Shown here: positions 42,608-50,562 of the stretch, in pieces
How positions within the stretch are numbered: the stretch's first letter is position 1
How the letters are laid out: every line of letters starts with the position of its first letter
From: Levilactobacillus fuyuanensis
GTDB taxonomy: Bacteria > Bacillota > Bacilli > Lactobacillales > Lactobacillaceae
Direction of reading: 5' to 3'
Assembly: GCF_003946395.1 (NCBI RefSeq)
Contig: NZ_RHNZ01000010.1
Span: 1-64,000 of the forward strand
Length of the DNA: 64,000 nt
Program-made: the position numbers and the translations under genes
The notes under the pieces: generated by a model
Database searches by the model: none
Told to the model about the DNA's origin: nothing
The model's input: only the letters and a program-made list of their open reading frames with translations

Positions 42608-43615
42608 ATGGAATACGGCAAGTTTGGCAATACGGGATTAGATGTGTCGCGCCTGTGTCTGGGCACGATGGGCTTTGGCAATGCGTCAACGGGGATGTTT
42701 CCGTGGGCCGTTGACGAGGAAAAGAGTGAACAGGTCATCAAGCAAGCGCTCGACCTAGGCATCAACTTCTTCGACACCGCGAATATTTATTCGCACGGTG
42801 ACAGCGAGCGCTTCGTGGGTCGGGCACTGAAGAAGTTGGCGAACCGGGATGAAATCGTCCTGGCAACCAAGGTCTTCTTCACGCCGGAAAAGGCACCTAA
42901 CGTGGCCGGACTCTCGCGCAAGGCCATCTTTTCACAGATCGACCAGAGCCTGAAGCGTCTGCAGACGGACTACGTGGACCTGTACGTGATTCACCGGTGG
43001 GACTACAACACGCCGATCGAAGAGACCATGGAAGCCTTAAACGACGTGGTCAAGTCCGGGAAGGTCCGCTACATTGGGGCCTCGGCGATGTTTGCCTGGC
43101 AATTTGAAAAGGCCCAAGCGGTCGCGGAACAGCACGGCTGGACCAAGTTCGTGTCGATGCAGAATCATCTGAACCTGCTCTATCGTGAGGAGGAACGGGA
43201 AATGCTGCCGCTGTGTGCGGACCAGGGGATTGCGGTGACGCCGTATAGTCCACTGGCATCCGGGCGGCTGACGCGGGACTGGTCTGGTGAGACCAAGCGC
43301 TATGCGACCGATAAAGTGGCGCGGTCCAAGTATGATGACAGTAAGCAACTGGATCTGCCAATTATTCAGCGGGTCGGTGAGATGGCCAAGAAGTACGGCG
43401 TCGAACGGGTTCAGATTGCGCTGGCCTGGTTGTTGCAGAAGCCAACGGTGACGGCACCCATCATCGGTGCCACCAAGTCATCGCATTTAACCGGTGCGGT
43501 CAAGGCGTTGGACGTTCACCTGAGCGCGGATGACGTGGCCTACTTGGAAGCTCCGTACCTGCCGCATGAACTGGTCGGGCCATTGACGGCTGATGAAACG
43601 GATTATCAACGTTAA
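42608..43615 (+). CDS. Aldo/keto reductase, last gene of the operon
   Basis: A 335-residue aldo/keto reductase of the YhdN/IolS-like branch, distinct from the three others here. The start MEYGKFGNTGLDVSRLCLG and the FFDTANIYSHGDSE block near 53 carry D55 and Y60. The lysine is in LATKVFF near 86 and the histidine in YVIHRWDYN near 127. The cofactor end PIIGATKSSH lies near 286. ATG at 42608 is chosen because the conserved N-terminus starts there and AGAAAGAAGTGG precedes it. It closes the operon before a strong terminator. Confidence 0.9.
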   Translation: MEYGKFGNTGLDVSRLCLGTMGFGNASTGMFPWAVDEEKSEQVIKQALDLGINFFDTANIYSHGDSERFVGRALKKLANRDEIVLATKVFFTPEKAPNVAGLSRKAIFSQIDQSLKRLQTDYVDLYVIHRWDYNTPIEETMEALNDVVKSGKVRYIGASAMFAWQFEKAQAVAEQHGWTKFVSMQNHLNLLYREEEREMLPLCADQGIAVTPYSPLASGRLTRDWSGETKRYATDKVARSKYDDSKQLDLPIIQRVGEMAKKYGVERVQIALAWLLQKPTVTAPIIGATKSSHLTGAVKALDVHLSADDVAYLEAPYLPHELVGPLTADETDYQR

Positions 43616-43630
43616 CTAGATGAGATGCGA

Positions 43631-43671
43631 AAAGCGGTGTCACCCCCAGATAGGAGCGACACCGCTTTTTT
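43631..43671. terminator. Operon terminator, usable from both sides
   Basis: AAAGCGGTGTC and GACACCGCTTT with a 16-base loop, then TTTTTT; an A-tract on the left serves the convergent gene at 43693. Confidence 0.87.
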
Positions 43672-43692
43672 GATCCATAGCATAAGTCACGC

Positions 43693-44373
43693 TTAGTAAC
43701 GTTGTGTTGGTTGGGGATTGTTCCCGCTGAACAAGGTGATTCTCTGATGGCTGTATTGCTTATTCTCAATGATGTCGATTACGCCCTTGGCGAAATCGGC
43801 GTAGGAAATATAGTCTTGCTTGCCGTCATTGGGATTTTGGGAGCGAGCGGGCTTGAATTCTTCACCCGCGACCCGGTAGCTGCCCGTACGTTTGCCGTCG
43901 GGGTCGAAGTTGTAAGTGGGCGTGACGTAAGTCCAGTTCACATCATCGGTGCCACGGAGAACCTTTAATCCCTCGGCGTGAGCGGAACCGAGATCCTGCA
44001 TGTAGTCAGGATAATACAGGGGGAGTTCTTGCAGCGTGTGGGTATGGGCGGCGTTGATATACAGCGTATTGGCGCCACCGACCTTCAGATAATGAATGGC
44101 CGTCCCCTTGATCAGGGCAATCATGTGTAGAGGCCCCGTGTAGTGGATGGCTTCGGTGGCGGGGGTCCAGGCACCAACAGCGTCGACAATGGCGTCAACA
44201 TCGGCAATATCTTGCGGCGTCAGTTTCAGCATATCCTTGATGATCACGTTAGGCCGCGTTGCCCCGGCGTGTTGTTGGTGCGCAACGCCCACGACGTCAT
44301 GTCCGCGGGCCTGAGCCTCCGCCATAATCAGACGGCCGAGATGACCATACGCACCAATCACCATGATTTTCAT
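43693..44373 (-). CDS. NAD(P)-dependent oxidoreductase (atypical SDR)
   Basis: A 226-residue Rossmann protein. The cofactor loop GAYGHLGRLIM is at 7-17, with further family blocks at DVDAIVDAVGAW near 58, GGANTLYINAAH near 98 and NWTYVTPTYNFDPDG near 144. The last gene of a minus-strand operon that begins at 46459 or 46012, after a related protein (44392) and a YdcZ-type exporter. The ATG has AAAGGAAG upstream. Substrate unknown. The doubled NAD(P)-binding proteins suggest related but non-identical roles. Confidence 0.85.
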   Translation of the reverse strand: MKIMVIGAYGHLGRLIMAEAQARGHDVVGVAHQQHAGATRPNVIIKDMLKLTPQDIADVDAIVDAVGAWTPATEAIHYTGPLHMIALIKGTAIHYLKVGGANTLYINAAHTHTLQELPLYYPDYMQDLGSAHAEGLKVLRGTDDVNWTYVTPTYNFDPDGKRTGSYRVAGEEFKPARSQNPNDGKQDYISYADFAKGVIDIIENKQYSHQRITLFSGNNPQPTQRY

Positions 44374-44391
44374 AGTCAGACTTCCTTTCGA

Positions 44392-45039
44392 TTAGTAAAA
44401 ACTTGGCTTGGCGCCCTCAGTGTGCGGTTCGCTGATACCGATGGATTGCTTGATGGCTTGGCTGTCATCGAGAATGAGGGTACCGATGTAGGCGGCGACA
44501 CTCTTTCTGGAGACTTCAGTGCCCTTAAAGGTTTGGCCCTTCTGAGTTAACTCATAGTTGATGGTCTCTTTGTCGGAGAACCAGGCCGGCCGAATAATGG
44601 TGTAAGCGAGTGAGCTACTCTCCACAACCTTGGCACCAGCGGCGTAGGCGTCCAGGGTACTACCGAGCATTTGTTGGTTCCACTTCCCGTATTTCCCGGG
44701 AACCTCGCCGTAGATGCCGTTCGCGGAGATCCAGATCAGGCGATTGACTTTGGCGGCCTGCATGGCTTGAACCACGGCTTGACCTTGTTGTTTCAAATTA
44801 GCGCCGTAAAGGTTAGCGTAAACGAGGTCCTGACCACGCATGGCTTGGGTCAGCGTCGCGGTATCCTTAATGACGTCGGCGACGACCACTGTCACCCGGC
44901 TGTCGTTTCTGATGGCAGCTGTGAGACGTTCGGGGTGGCGCACCAACAGGGTCATTTGAACCTGGGAATCTTCAATGAGGTTTTCTTCGACCAGCGTAGC
45001 GATGGAACCGGAAGCACCTAAAATTAAAACTTTTTTCAT
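44392..45039 (-). CDS. NAD(P)H-binding atypical SDR protein
   Basis: A 215-residue paralogue of the protein at 39660. The cofactor loop is GASGSIATLVEE at 8-19, with VVVADVIKDTAT near 52, DLVYANLYGANL near 72 and LIWISANGIYGEVPGKYGKW near 103. Both paralogues end with a LTQKGQTFKGTEVSRKSVA-type segment (near 166-184), so the duplication is clear. It starts 13 bases after the exporter gene, with AGGAGGATATTTATT upstream, and is followed by another oxidoreductase after 18 bases. Confidence 0.86.
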   Translation of the reverse strand: MKKVLILGASGSIATLVEENLIEDSQVQMTLLVRHPERLTAAIRNDSRVTVVVADVIKDTATLTQAMRGQDLVYANLYGANLKQQGQAVVQAMQAAKVNRLIWISANGIYGEVPGKYGKWNQQMLGSTLDAYAAGAKVVESSSLAYTIIRPAWFSDKETINYELTQKGQTFKGTEVSRKSVAAYIGTLILDDSQAIKQSIGISEPHTEGAKPSFY

Positions 45040-45052
45040 AATAAATATCCTC

Positions 45053-46012
45053 CTAGAATGAGATGAATTTAACGACTAAGACACCGAGAAATAGAACGCA
45101 GAGACCGATGATTTTGGAGCGGGTGATTTGGGTTTTGGGAGAGGCAAACAGGCCAAAGTTTTCGACTAGGGCGCTAAAGAACAATTGACCAAAGAGTGCC
45201 AGAACAACCACTTGACCCGTGCCAATCAGAGGAACGAGCCAGGAGCTGCAGAGCACGTACAGCGCGCCGATGATGCCGCCAATCCAGATCCACCAGTAGT
45301 GGCGGCCCTGTTTGACGGCCAGCCGGAGATTGGTGAATTTTGTAGAAACGGCTAGGTTAACGATCAGCAGGCAGAGAACCCCGATGGAAAAGGAAACGAA
45401 GGCGGCATGAATCGGTGAACGGAGAACCGTGCCAAGATAGCCGTTGACCGCGGTCTGAATGGCCATTAACATGCCGGCGACAATCGCAAATACTTGATAC
45501 AAAATGAGGGAGTCGTGGGCGATGGGCAGTTGCGCATCCTTACCATCTTTGCGGATGGCGTCCTGCGCATCCAAAATGCCCAGGGACAGCACGACACCAG
45601 CTATGATGAGACCTAATCCTAGAATCTTGGCCAGGGTGAGTGGGCTGCTCGGAGATTTGAACAGGCCAAATTGATCAATGATGACGCTCATCACGATTTG
45701 TCCCATGATGGGGAGCACGGTCGTCTGAAGGCTGCCGATCTTTTGAAACAAGACGACGTTGCCAGTCAGCGCGATTGCCCCAAAGAGACCGCCGAGCCAA
45801 AGCCAACCCGGATTGTGGGTGAAGACGGTGCTACTGATCATTAGCGATTGGTGGGTAAAGAGACTGAGTAATAATAGGAATAGCCAGGCCATCAGGAAAG
45901 AAAAGCCGGATGAAAGGTAGGATGAAAAAGTAAAGCTTCTCAATTTTGAATTGACAGCGGTTTGCATCGCTAAGCCTGCGCCCATGGCGACAGGAAAGAG
46001 TAAGAGTAGCAC
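45053..46012 (-). CDS. YdcZ/DUF606-type DMT exporter, fused double unit
   Basis: A 319-residue inner-membrane protein with about ten hydrophobic segments. It is two DUF606 (YdcZ) units in tandem. The first begins FPVAMGAGLAMQTAVNSKL and the second has MLMAIQTAVNGYLGTVL near 180, the same AMQTAVN-type motif. Single-unit relatives form dimers; the fusion makes one chain. GTG at 46012 is chosen because GGAAGTGATCTC precedes it; an earlier TTG has no site. It leads two NAD(P)-binding proteins in an operon. Substrate unknown, likely export of a small metabolite. Confidence 0.82.
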   Translation of the reverse strand: MLLLLFPVAMGAGLAMQTAVNSKLRSFTFSSYLSSGFSFLMAWLFLLLLSLFTHQSLMISSTVFTHNPGWLWLGGLFGAIALTGNVVLFQKIGSLQTTVLPIMGQIVMSVIIDQFGLFKSPSSPLTLAKILGLGLIIAGVVLSLGILDAQDAIRKDGKDAQLPIAHDSLILYQVFAIVAGMLMAIQTAVNGYLGTVLRSPIHAAFVSFSIGVLCLLIVNLAVSTKFTNLRLAVKQGRHYWWIWIGGIIGALYVLCSSWLVPLIGTGQVVVLALFGQLFFSALVENFGLFASPKTQITRSKIIGLCVLFLGVLVVKFISF

Positions 46013-46081
46013 GAGATCACTTCCTAAATGGTTAATTGCGGTCAAGGTAACGGGATGCTTGAATGGCGCGGCGTCAGTTAA

Positions 46082-46459
46082 TTAATCGGATTTTTCGATA
46101 GCTGGGATGACTGGTGGACATTGGTCGAGTAAACGCCAACTGTTGCAATCTTGCACGAACGTGAGCCGCTGTTGGTCCGTCCGTGCAGCGTTTCCCTGAA
46201 TCTGCCACTTGACCTGAACTTGCAAAGTCCCTCGGGGCATCGTGAGCTGTGGCGCATCGGGAGTAGAGCATGCTTGGTAACGGAGTGTCTCGTTTTGAAT
46301 GGCATCGATCCAGTCGTATTTGGTGTAGGTACGGCCGTTGATGAGGTGGAGTTCTGCGGTAGTCGCCAGTAGACGGTCCAGTTGGCAAATGTCTTGGGTT
46401 GTTAATGCAGTAACCAGTTGTTGGTAACAGTCGATCAGTGCGAGTTGGTTAGTGTCCAA
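46082..46459 (-). CDS. SnoaL/NTF2-like protein
   Basis: A 125-residue cone-shaped NTF2-fold protein. IDCYQQLVTALTTQDICQLD forms the helix pair, AELHLINGRTYTKYDWIDAI the conserved central block, and QQRLTFVQDCNSWRLLDQCP the final strands. Such proteins may be small isomerases or ligand binders. The start is TTG at 46459 because AAAGGAG lies nine bases upstream; the frame continues upstream but without a site. It stands 70 bases before the exporter gene and is probably the first gene of that operon. Two codons from the end it is acidic and unstructured. Confidence 0.72.
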   Translation of the reverse strand: MDTNQLALIDCYQQLVTALTTQDICQLDRLLATTAELHLINGRTYTKYDWIDAIQNETLRYQACSTPDAPQLTMPRGTLQVQVKWQIQGNAARTDQQRLTFVQDCNSWRLLDQCPPVIPAIEKSD

Positions 46460-46593
46460 TAGAATCCCGCTCCTTTCTTTCGTAGCATCTGGGGAAATAT
46501 GGTAGTCCATTCTTGACGTTTCTTATCATAACCGGAATTGTAGCGCCAACCAATATGGCTTTACGATGGGAATCATCGGAAAAACCGATGGAT

Positions 46594-46629
46594 AAAAAAA
46601 GACCCGCATTTGGTGGGCCCTTCACGGGT
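46594..46629 (-). terminator. Possible terminator of the LysR gene
   Basis: On the minus strand ACCCG and CGGGT enclose a GGGCCC palindrome and run into seven Ts. Short stem, so moderate confidence. Confidence 0.45.
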
Positions 46630-46662
46630 GAAATCAGGTTAATCTCGTGTGGCTAGTGGCGA

Positions 46663-47556
46663 TTATTCCTCGGTAAATTGGTCCTTTAAGATCTGGGCGA
46701 ACGTTTCGACGTAGAAGCCGGAATTGTTCTTTTTCCAGTAAGCGTAGTAATGCTGCGTGAGATCGCGGCCGTGGTCAACGAGCTTTAGGACGCGGTTAAT
46801 CGTGGGATCAATTTGGCTAGCGGTGCGGCTATTGACGACGACGTAGCCTTGACCGGCAGAGGCTAACATTTGAGCCTCGCCAAAGCTGGCGGCAATCTGA
46901 AAGGGACTTTGAATTCCCAGGACATCGCGATAGTAGCGTTGTTCAGACGCATATTCATCGGCCCCAACGATGAGAATGCAGGGGAGATCGACGAGGTCAG
47001 TGGTGTCGATGCTGATGGTTTTAGTCGCCGCTACTTTGTCGGCGAGGACCACCATGTAATCGGCAGAGGTCAAGAATTCATTTTCGAAGTCCGGTGAGAA
47101 TTCGTAACGGTGATCGGAGAAGTTCAGGTCGATCTTGTCGGCCCGAATCAGAGAAAAAAGTTCGTGATAGGAATCGCTGTGGATTTGAACGCGAACCTGG
47201 GGATAGGCGTGAGAGAATTGCGAAACGGCTTGTAAGAATTCTCGTGATCCGAATTTTCTTAAATACCCCAAGTGGAGGGTGTAGGTTTCCTGAGTCTGCT
47301 GGGCGATTGCCTGGGTTTCGTCAACCAACTTGGTAACTTGTTCCAAGACCACCTGGCTGTGTTGATAGAAGTATTCGCCAGCGGGGGTTAATTCAAAGCT
47401 GCGGCCTTTGCGCTGAACTAAGGTTACACCGAGATGTTCCGAAAGCTCCTTGATACGTTGGGACAGCGATGATTGTGACATGTGACATTCTTCCGCTGCT
47501 TTGGTGTAGCTGTGATTCTTGACGACCGCGATAAAACATTGCATTTGTCGAAACAT
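46663..47556 (-). CDS. LysR family transcriptional regulator
   Basis: A 297-residue LysR protein. The recognition helix region is SYTKAAEECHMSQSSLSQR (about 16-34), followed by the linker helix and a substrate-binding domain from 90 (LGYLRKFGSREFLQAV near 96). Same strand as the NTF2/YdcZ/oxidoreductase operon 200 bases downstream, which it may control. AAGGAGC lies upstream of the ATG. It is the second LysR regulator in the redox island. Effector unknown. Confidence 0.9.
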   Translation of the reverse strand: MFRQMQCFIAVVKNHSYTKAAEECHMSQSSLSQRIKELSEHLGVTLVQRKGRSFELTPAGEYFYQHSQVVLEQVTKLVDETQAIAQQTQETYTLHLGYLRKFGSREFLQAVSQFSHAYPQVRVQIHSDSYHELFSLIRADKIDLNFSDHRYEFSPDFENEFLTSADYMVVLADKVAATKTISIDTTDLVDLPCILIVGADEYASEQRYYRDVLGIQSPFQIAASFGEAQMLASAGQGYVVVNSRTASQIDPTINRVLKLVDHGRDLTQHYYAYWKKNNSGFYVETFAQILKDQFTEE

Positions 47557-47678
47557 GATTTTTGCTCCTTAGGTGTCAGCTCTATATCGTATGCGAGGTG
47601 AGTTTCTCTTTAGCATAACTGAATTTTAGGGAAATTGCGAAGGGTTAGGCGATTGAGGAGTTGGCAAGCGGTATTAAA

Positions 47679-47716
47679 AACCGGTAGCACCCAATTAACG
47701 AGTGCTACCGGTTCTT
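47679..47716. terminator. Bidirectional terminator
   Basis: AACCGGTAGCAC and GTGCTACCGGTT form a perfect 12-pair stem, with A-run and T-run at the two sides. It ends the L,D-transpeptidase transcript on the minus strand. Confidence 0.88.
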
Positions 47717-47728
47717 TTGGCAATTAGA

Positions 47729-48292
47729 TTAGTGAATAACAACTTTCATGTTGTAAGGCACGTGGCTGTAAATCCAGTGGGCGTCGGCAACCCGTAACCG
47801 CACACAACCGTGACTGGCCCGTTTGCCTAACTTCTTGGCTTCGCTGACAACGTACTTGCCGTGGGCGTTGACCGGAACGGAGTGGAAGAGGTAGGTTCCC
47901 CAGTATTTGAAGGACGTCCAATAGTTGGCGCCTTCCTTGGAACTGGCGTTATAGAAGTGCGTGCCGCGGTTTTGAATGTGGAACGTTCCGGTAGGGGTCG
48001 GGGATGATTTCTTCCCGGTCGAGCAGATCATGGTGTAGAGCACTTTCTTCTTGCTGGCCATGATGTACACACGCTGCTTGGCGATGGACACCTTGATGAA
48101 GGCCTTCTTGTGCTTCTTCAGATTAGGATAGGCTTTCTTTTCAGAAGGCTGTTTCCAAGACGGGGTCTTCGCCGTCTTCGTGGTTTTGGCGCTAGCGGTG
48201 GCCATCTGGGTAGGCGTAGCGATGGCAGTAATGCCAACGGTTAAGCCCAATATGGCAAATAGGCCGGCGATGAATACTTTTGTTTTACGCAT
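47729..48292 (-). CDS. L,D-transpeptidase (YkuD family)
   Basis: A 187-residue exported wall enzyme that makes or edits 3-3 cross-links or attaches proteins to peptidoglycan. A signal peptide covers about the first 36 residues (FIAGLFAILGLTVGITAIA, cleavage near ASA). The YkuD domain begins FIKVSIAKQRVYIM near 65. The catalytic block is SHGCVRL with C163, and FHSVP near 136 carries the supporting histidine. ATG at 48292 is chosen because AAGGAGGAG lies just upstream; the frame extends eight codons further without a site. Confidence 0.92.
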   Translation of the reverse strand: MRKTKVFIAGLFAILGLTVGITAIATPTQMATASAKTTKTAKTPSWKQPSEKKAYPNLKKHKKAFIKVSIAKQRVYIMASKKKVLYTMICSTGKKSSPTPTGTFHIQNRGTHFYNASSKEGANYWTSFKYWGTYLFHSVPVNAHGKYVVSEAKKLGKRASHGCVRLRVADAHWIYSHVPYNMKVVIH

Positions 48293-48349
48293 GGAACTCC
48301 TCCTTGTAGAATACATTGTTAATTCTATAAGGGTGGAGATGGACTGTTA

Positions 48350-48484
48350 ATGCATGGAACGAATGACATTAAAAACTATTTGGAAGCTTATTATCTGATC
48401 GGGTGCGGAGCCTCGCATTTTAATGGTGGCAATGCTTGCAAGATTATCAATGTTGTACGTGAGGTCGTAAAAGCAACTAAATAA
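48350..48484 (+). CDS. Candidate small protein of 44 residues
   Basis: A frame from ATG at 48350 to TAA at 48482 encodes a 44-residue peptide with the middle GCGASHFNGGNACKIINVV and a helical, basic end VVREVVKATK. GGTGGAG lies 11-17 bases upstream. Two cysteines are eleven residues apart, and a Gly-Gly occurs before NACK. It could be a small secreted or bacteriocin-like peptide, or the tail of a lost gene next to the tnpB element. No family recognised, and no terminator found. Confidence 0.35.
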   Translation: MHGTNDIKNYLEAYYLIGCGASHFNGGNACKIINVVREVVKATK

Positions 48485-48580
48485 TTCCACTCAAGAAGCG
48501 TATAATTTTAGAGAGAAATGCTTAAATACAGATGAATCTTTCACGTTAAAGGTGGTCAATACAAGTCATGGTCCTATCAG

Positions 48581-50064
48581 TCAATTGCCCCTGAATGAAT
48601 TCAGAGGCTTGTCGCTCACGCGTCTTACGACACAGTAGTCCAACATGTCTATTTGACACTCCTACTCGTAATGGCAACATCATCGGGTAATTGACGGCTA
48701 CCCGTTTAACTGCCAGGTTTACCCAGCGGTTGTTAGCTTCTTAATTTTTGGGTGCTTAACACCATTCAACCAATCTTGTCCAAGCATCTTAATATTCATG
48801 GCCCCTAACCGGTCATCGTTACAACGATACTGACATTGTTGACACCAATATTCATGCGCATCGTGATGCCGATTAGTTTTCTCTATTAAGCCACACTTGG
48901 GACAGCGCTGTGAGGTAAAAGCCGGACTGACTTTCACAACAGCACTTTGAATAGCCTGAGCTTTATACGTTAGGAAAGATTCTAGCTGGAAGAAAGACCA
49001 GGAACGATGACTGCTTCGTAAAGACTTAGGCAGGTCATCGGTGTTGAATGTCACATTGGTTAAGTCTTCCAGAATGAAGAGCGTATGCGAACCATATGCC
49101 GTAACGAGTGTCTTAGCTAGCCGATGATTCACATCGGTCATCCAGCGGTTCTCTCGTTGAGCCAGCTGTTTCAGCTTCTTATTGGCAGACCTGGTGCCCT
49201 TACTTTGTAGTTGTCGCCGGATTTCTAGGAATTTTTTCCGCCTACGTAAGATCTTTTGACCGTTAAAGAATAGCGTCTTCCCCTTACTATCAAAGGCAGT
49301 TGCTAGGAAGCGTAACCCGCGGTCAATACCTACAATTTGAGGATTATCGTTAGCATCGAAATTCCTAACTTCTTTCGTGATGCCAATATGCAGAAACCAC
49401 TTGTCCCGGTTACGGACCAACTTAGCGGTACCTAGTTTCCAATCGTCAGTAAAGTATTTCTCGAATCCCTTTTTGGTAAAGCCTAGCTTAGTCCGCTTAC
49501 CGAGAGTAGTCATAGAAATCTGTCGCATTCTGTCTACAAAAGAATAGTTACTCTGACGAACCAAGTCTGCTTGTGGTCGCCGAAATTGAATGGGCTTCAC
49601 TAACCAGGTCAAGTCTCTAGGAATTTGAACCCATTTGTTTTCTTCGTTCTTGCAGCGGTAAGGATGTTGTTTCATTTGTTCTCGAACGGTTTTATAGCGA
49701 GCCACAACCGTCCGAAAAACAGATTGAATCATTTGACTATTGAGTTCTGATCCCTGTCTAAATATTTTGTACAGATGATGATTGATTTTTAACCAGCTTA
49801 ACTGAAACTCATGGTCAAAGATCCATTGACTAACAATGTTAGCTAATCGTTGGTATTCCTTGCTCATCGCTAGAAATTGTTCTGCCTGATCTGTGTCCGG
49901 ATAGAGTCTCATCTTGATTGTTCGCCCTAATTTAACCAACGGATACCTCCCCTGTAAGTTGGGTTAAGTATACCATGTTTAGTCTCTTTTAGGGGAACGT
50001 ATGTTTTGGAAAAGATTATTAAATTTTGGCATTCATCCTGCGATTAAAATCGCAGGTTTTCTGC
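48581..50064 (-). mobile_element. Stand-alone tnpB element (IS200/IS605 superfamily, no tnpA)
   Basis: The gene at 48719-49939 with flanks that look like IS605-type ends. Downstream of tnpB the minus-strand text has a CGGGTA/TACCCG hairpin and then, at 48588-48607, the end-type palindrome CCTCTGAATTCATTCAGGGG. Upstream at 50038-50057 is CCTGCGATTAAAATCGCAGG. Exact ends are uncertain. No Y1 transposase is present, so movement would need tnpA from elsewhere. The region after the stop is where an omega RNA would lie. Confidence 0.6.
48719..49939 (-). CDS. tnpB: TnpB RNA-guided nuclease (OrfB)
   Basis: A 406-residue TnpB, the likely ancestor group of Cas12 nucleases. The N-terminal wedge starts GRTIKMRLYP. 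The RuvC catalytic residues are all present: D206 in IVGIDRG, E291 in FILEDLTN and D376 in NDDRLGAMNI. The zinc finger has C346, C349, C366 and C369. It is therefore probably active. TTG is the start, with AGGGGAGG upstream. No tnpA lies beside it. Known TnpB proteins use an omega RNA from the 3' end of the element to cut empty sites and favour its retention; that role is inferred here. Confidence 0.9.
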   Translation of the reverse strand: MVKLGRTIKMRLYPDTDQAEQFLAMSKEYQRLANIVSQWIFDHEFQLSWLKINHHLYKIFRQGSELNSQMIQSVFRTVVARYKTVREQMKQHPYRCKNEENKWVQIPRDLTWLVKPIQFRRPQADLVRQSNYSFVDRMRQISMTTLGKRTKLGFTKKGFEKYFTDDWKLGTAKLVRNRDKWFLHIGITKEVRNFDANDNPQIVGIDRGLRFLATAFDSKGKTLFFNGQKILRRRKKFLEIRRQLQSKGTRSANKKLKQLAQRENRWMTDVNHRLAKTLVTAYGSHTLFILEDLTNVTFNTDDLPKSLRSSHRSWSFFQLESFLTYKAQAIQSAVVKVSPAFTSQRCPKCGLIEKTNRHHDAHEYWCQQCQYRCNDDRLGAMNIKMLGQDWLNGVKHPKIKKLTTAG

Positions 50065-50146
50065 TTAGTTTTTAATAAAAAATTACTTTCTCATTTTTCT
50101 CAGCCTCTTTTTACCCATAGTCTTTGGACTGAATTTACGGAAATCA

Positions 50147-50443
50147 TTGGAGATTAAGCTCTTAATTACCGTGGTACTACTGATAATGTCAGTAGTAGTG
50201 GTTGCTTATGCCATCAGGCACCCTAAAAGAATGTGGACGGGGGAATATGGTGTCTACGCGGGTGTGGTGCTGGGGGTCATTGGTTGGAGTACGCTGCTCT
50301 TATTTGTGTCAGTGTCAACGCCCCTAACCGGTTGGCTGTACTGGGCTTGGTGGGTGGCAAGCGTACTATGCTGTGGGATTGTGATGGGCTTTGCCGCGAT
50401 TGTGCATGACATATTTATCGACCGTCGCGGTGCAAAAAGGTAA
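50147..50443 (+). CDS. Small membrane protein of unknown function
   Basis: A 98-residue protein with three hydrophobic segments, at about 5-22, 38-56 and 64-88, and basic ends (RHPKRM near 24, DRRGAKR at the end). TTG at 50147 is the first codon; the ribosome binding site is weak (CGGAAATC), so the start is tentative. It lies just outside the upstream end of the tnpB element, so the insertion may have replaced its original promoter. No family recognised. Confidence 0.5.
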   Translation: MEIKLLITVVLLIMSVVVVAYAIRHPKRMWTGEYGVYAGVVLGVIGWSTLLLFVSVSTPLTGWLYWAWWVASVLCCGIVMGFAAIVHDIFIDRRGAKR

Positions 50444-50470
50444 TCGTTACTTTATAATACAGTGAGACGC

Positions 50471-50515
50471 AAAAGCAGGTGCCCCTCCTAATAAGGAGAA
50501 GCACCTGCTTTTTGA
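50471..50515. terminator. Bidirectional terminator
   Basis: AAAAGCAGGTGC and GCACCTGCTTTT with an inner TCC/GGA pair and T-run; lies between convergent genes. Confidence 0.85.
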
Positions 50516-50562
50516 AAGCTATTGAGATGAATGCGTTGTGGCATCCAAAACCACTAGCAAGG

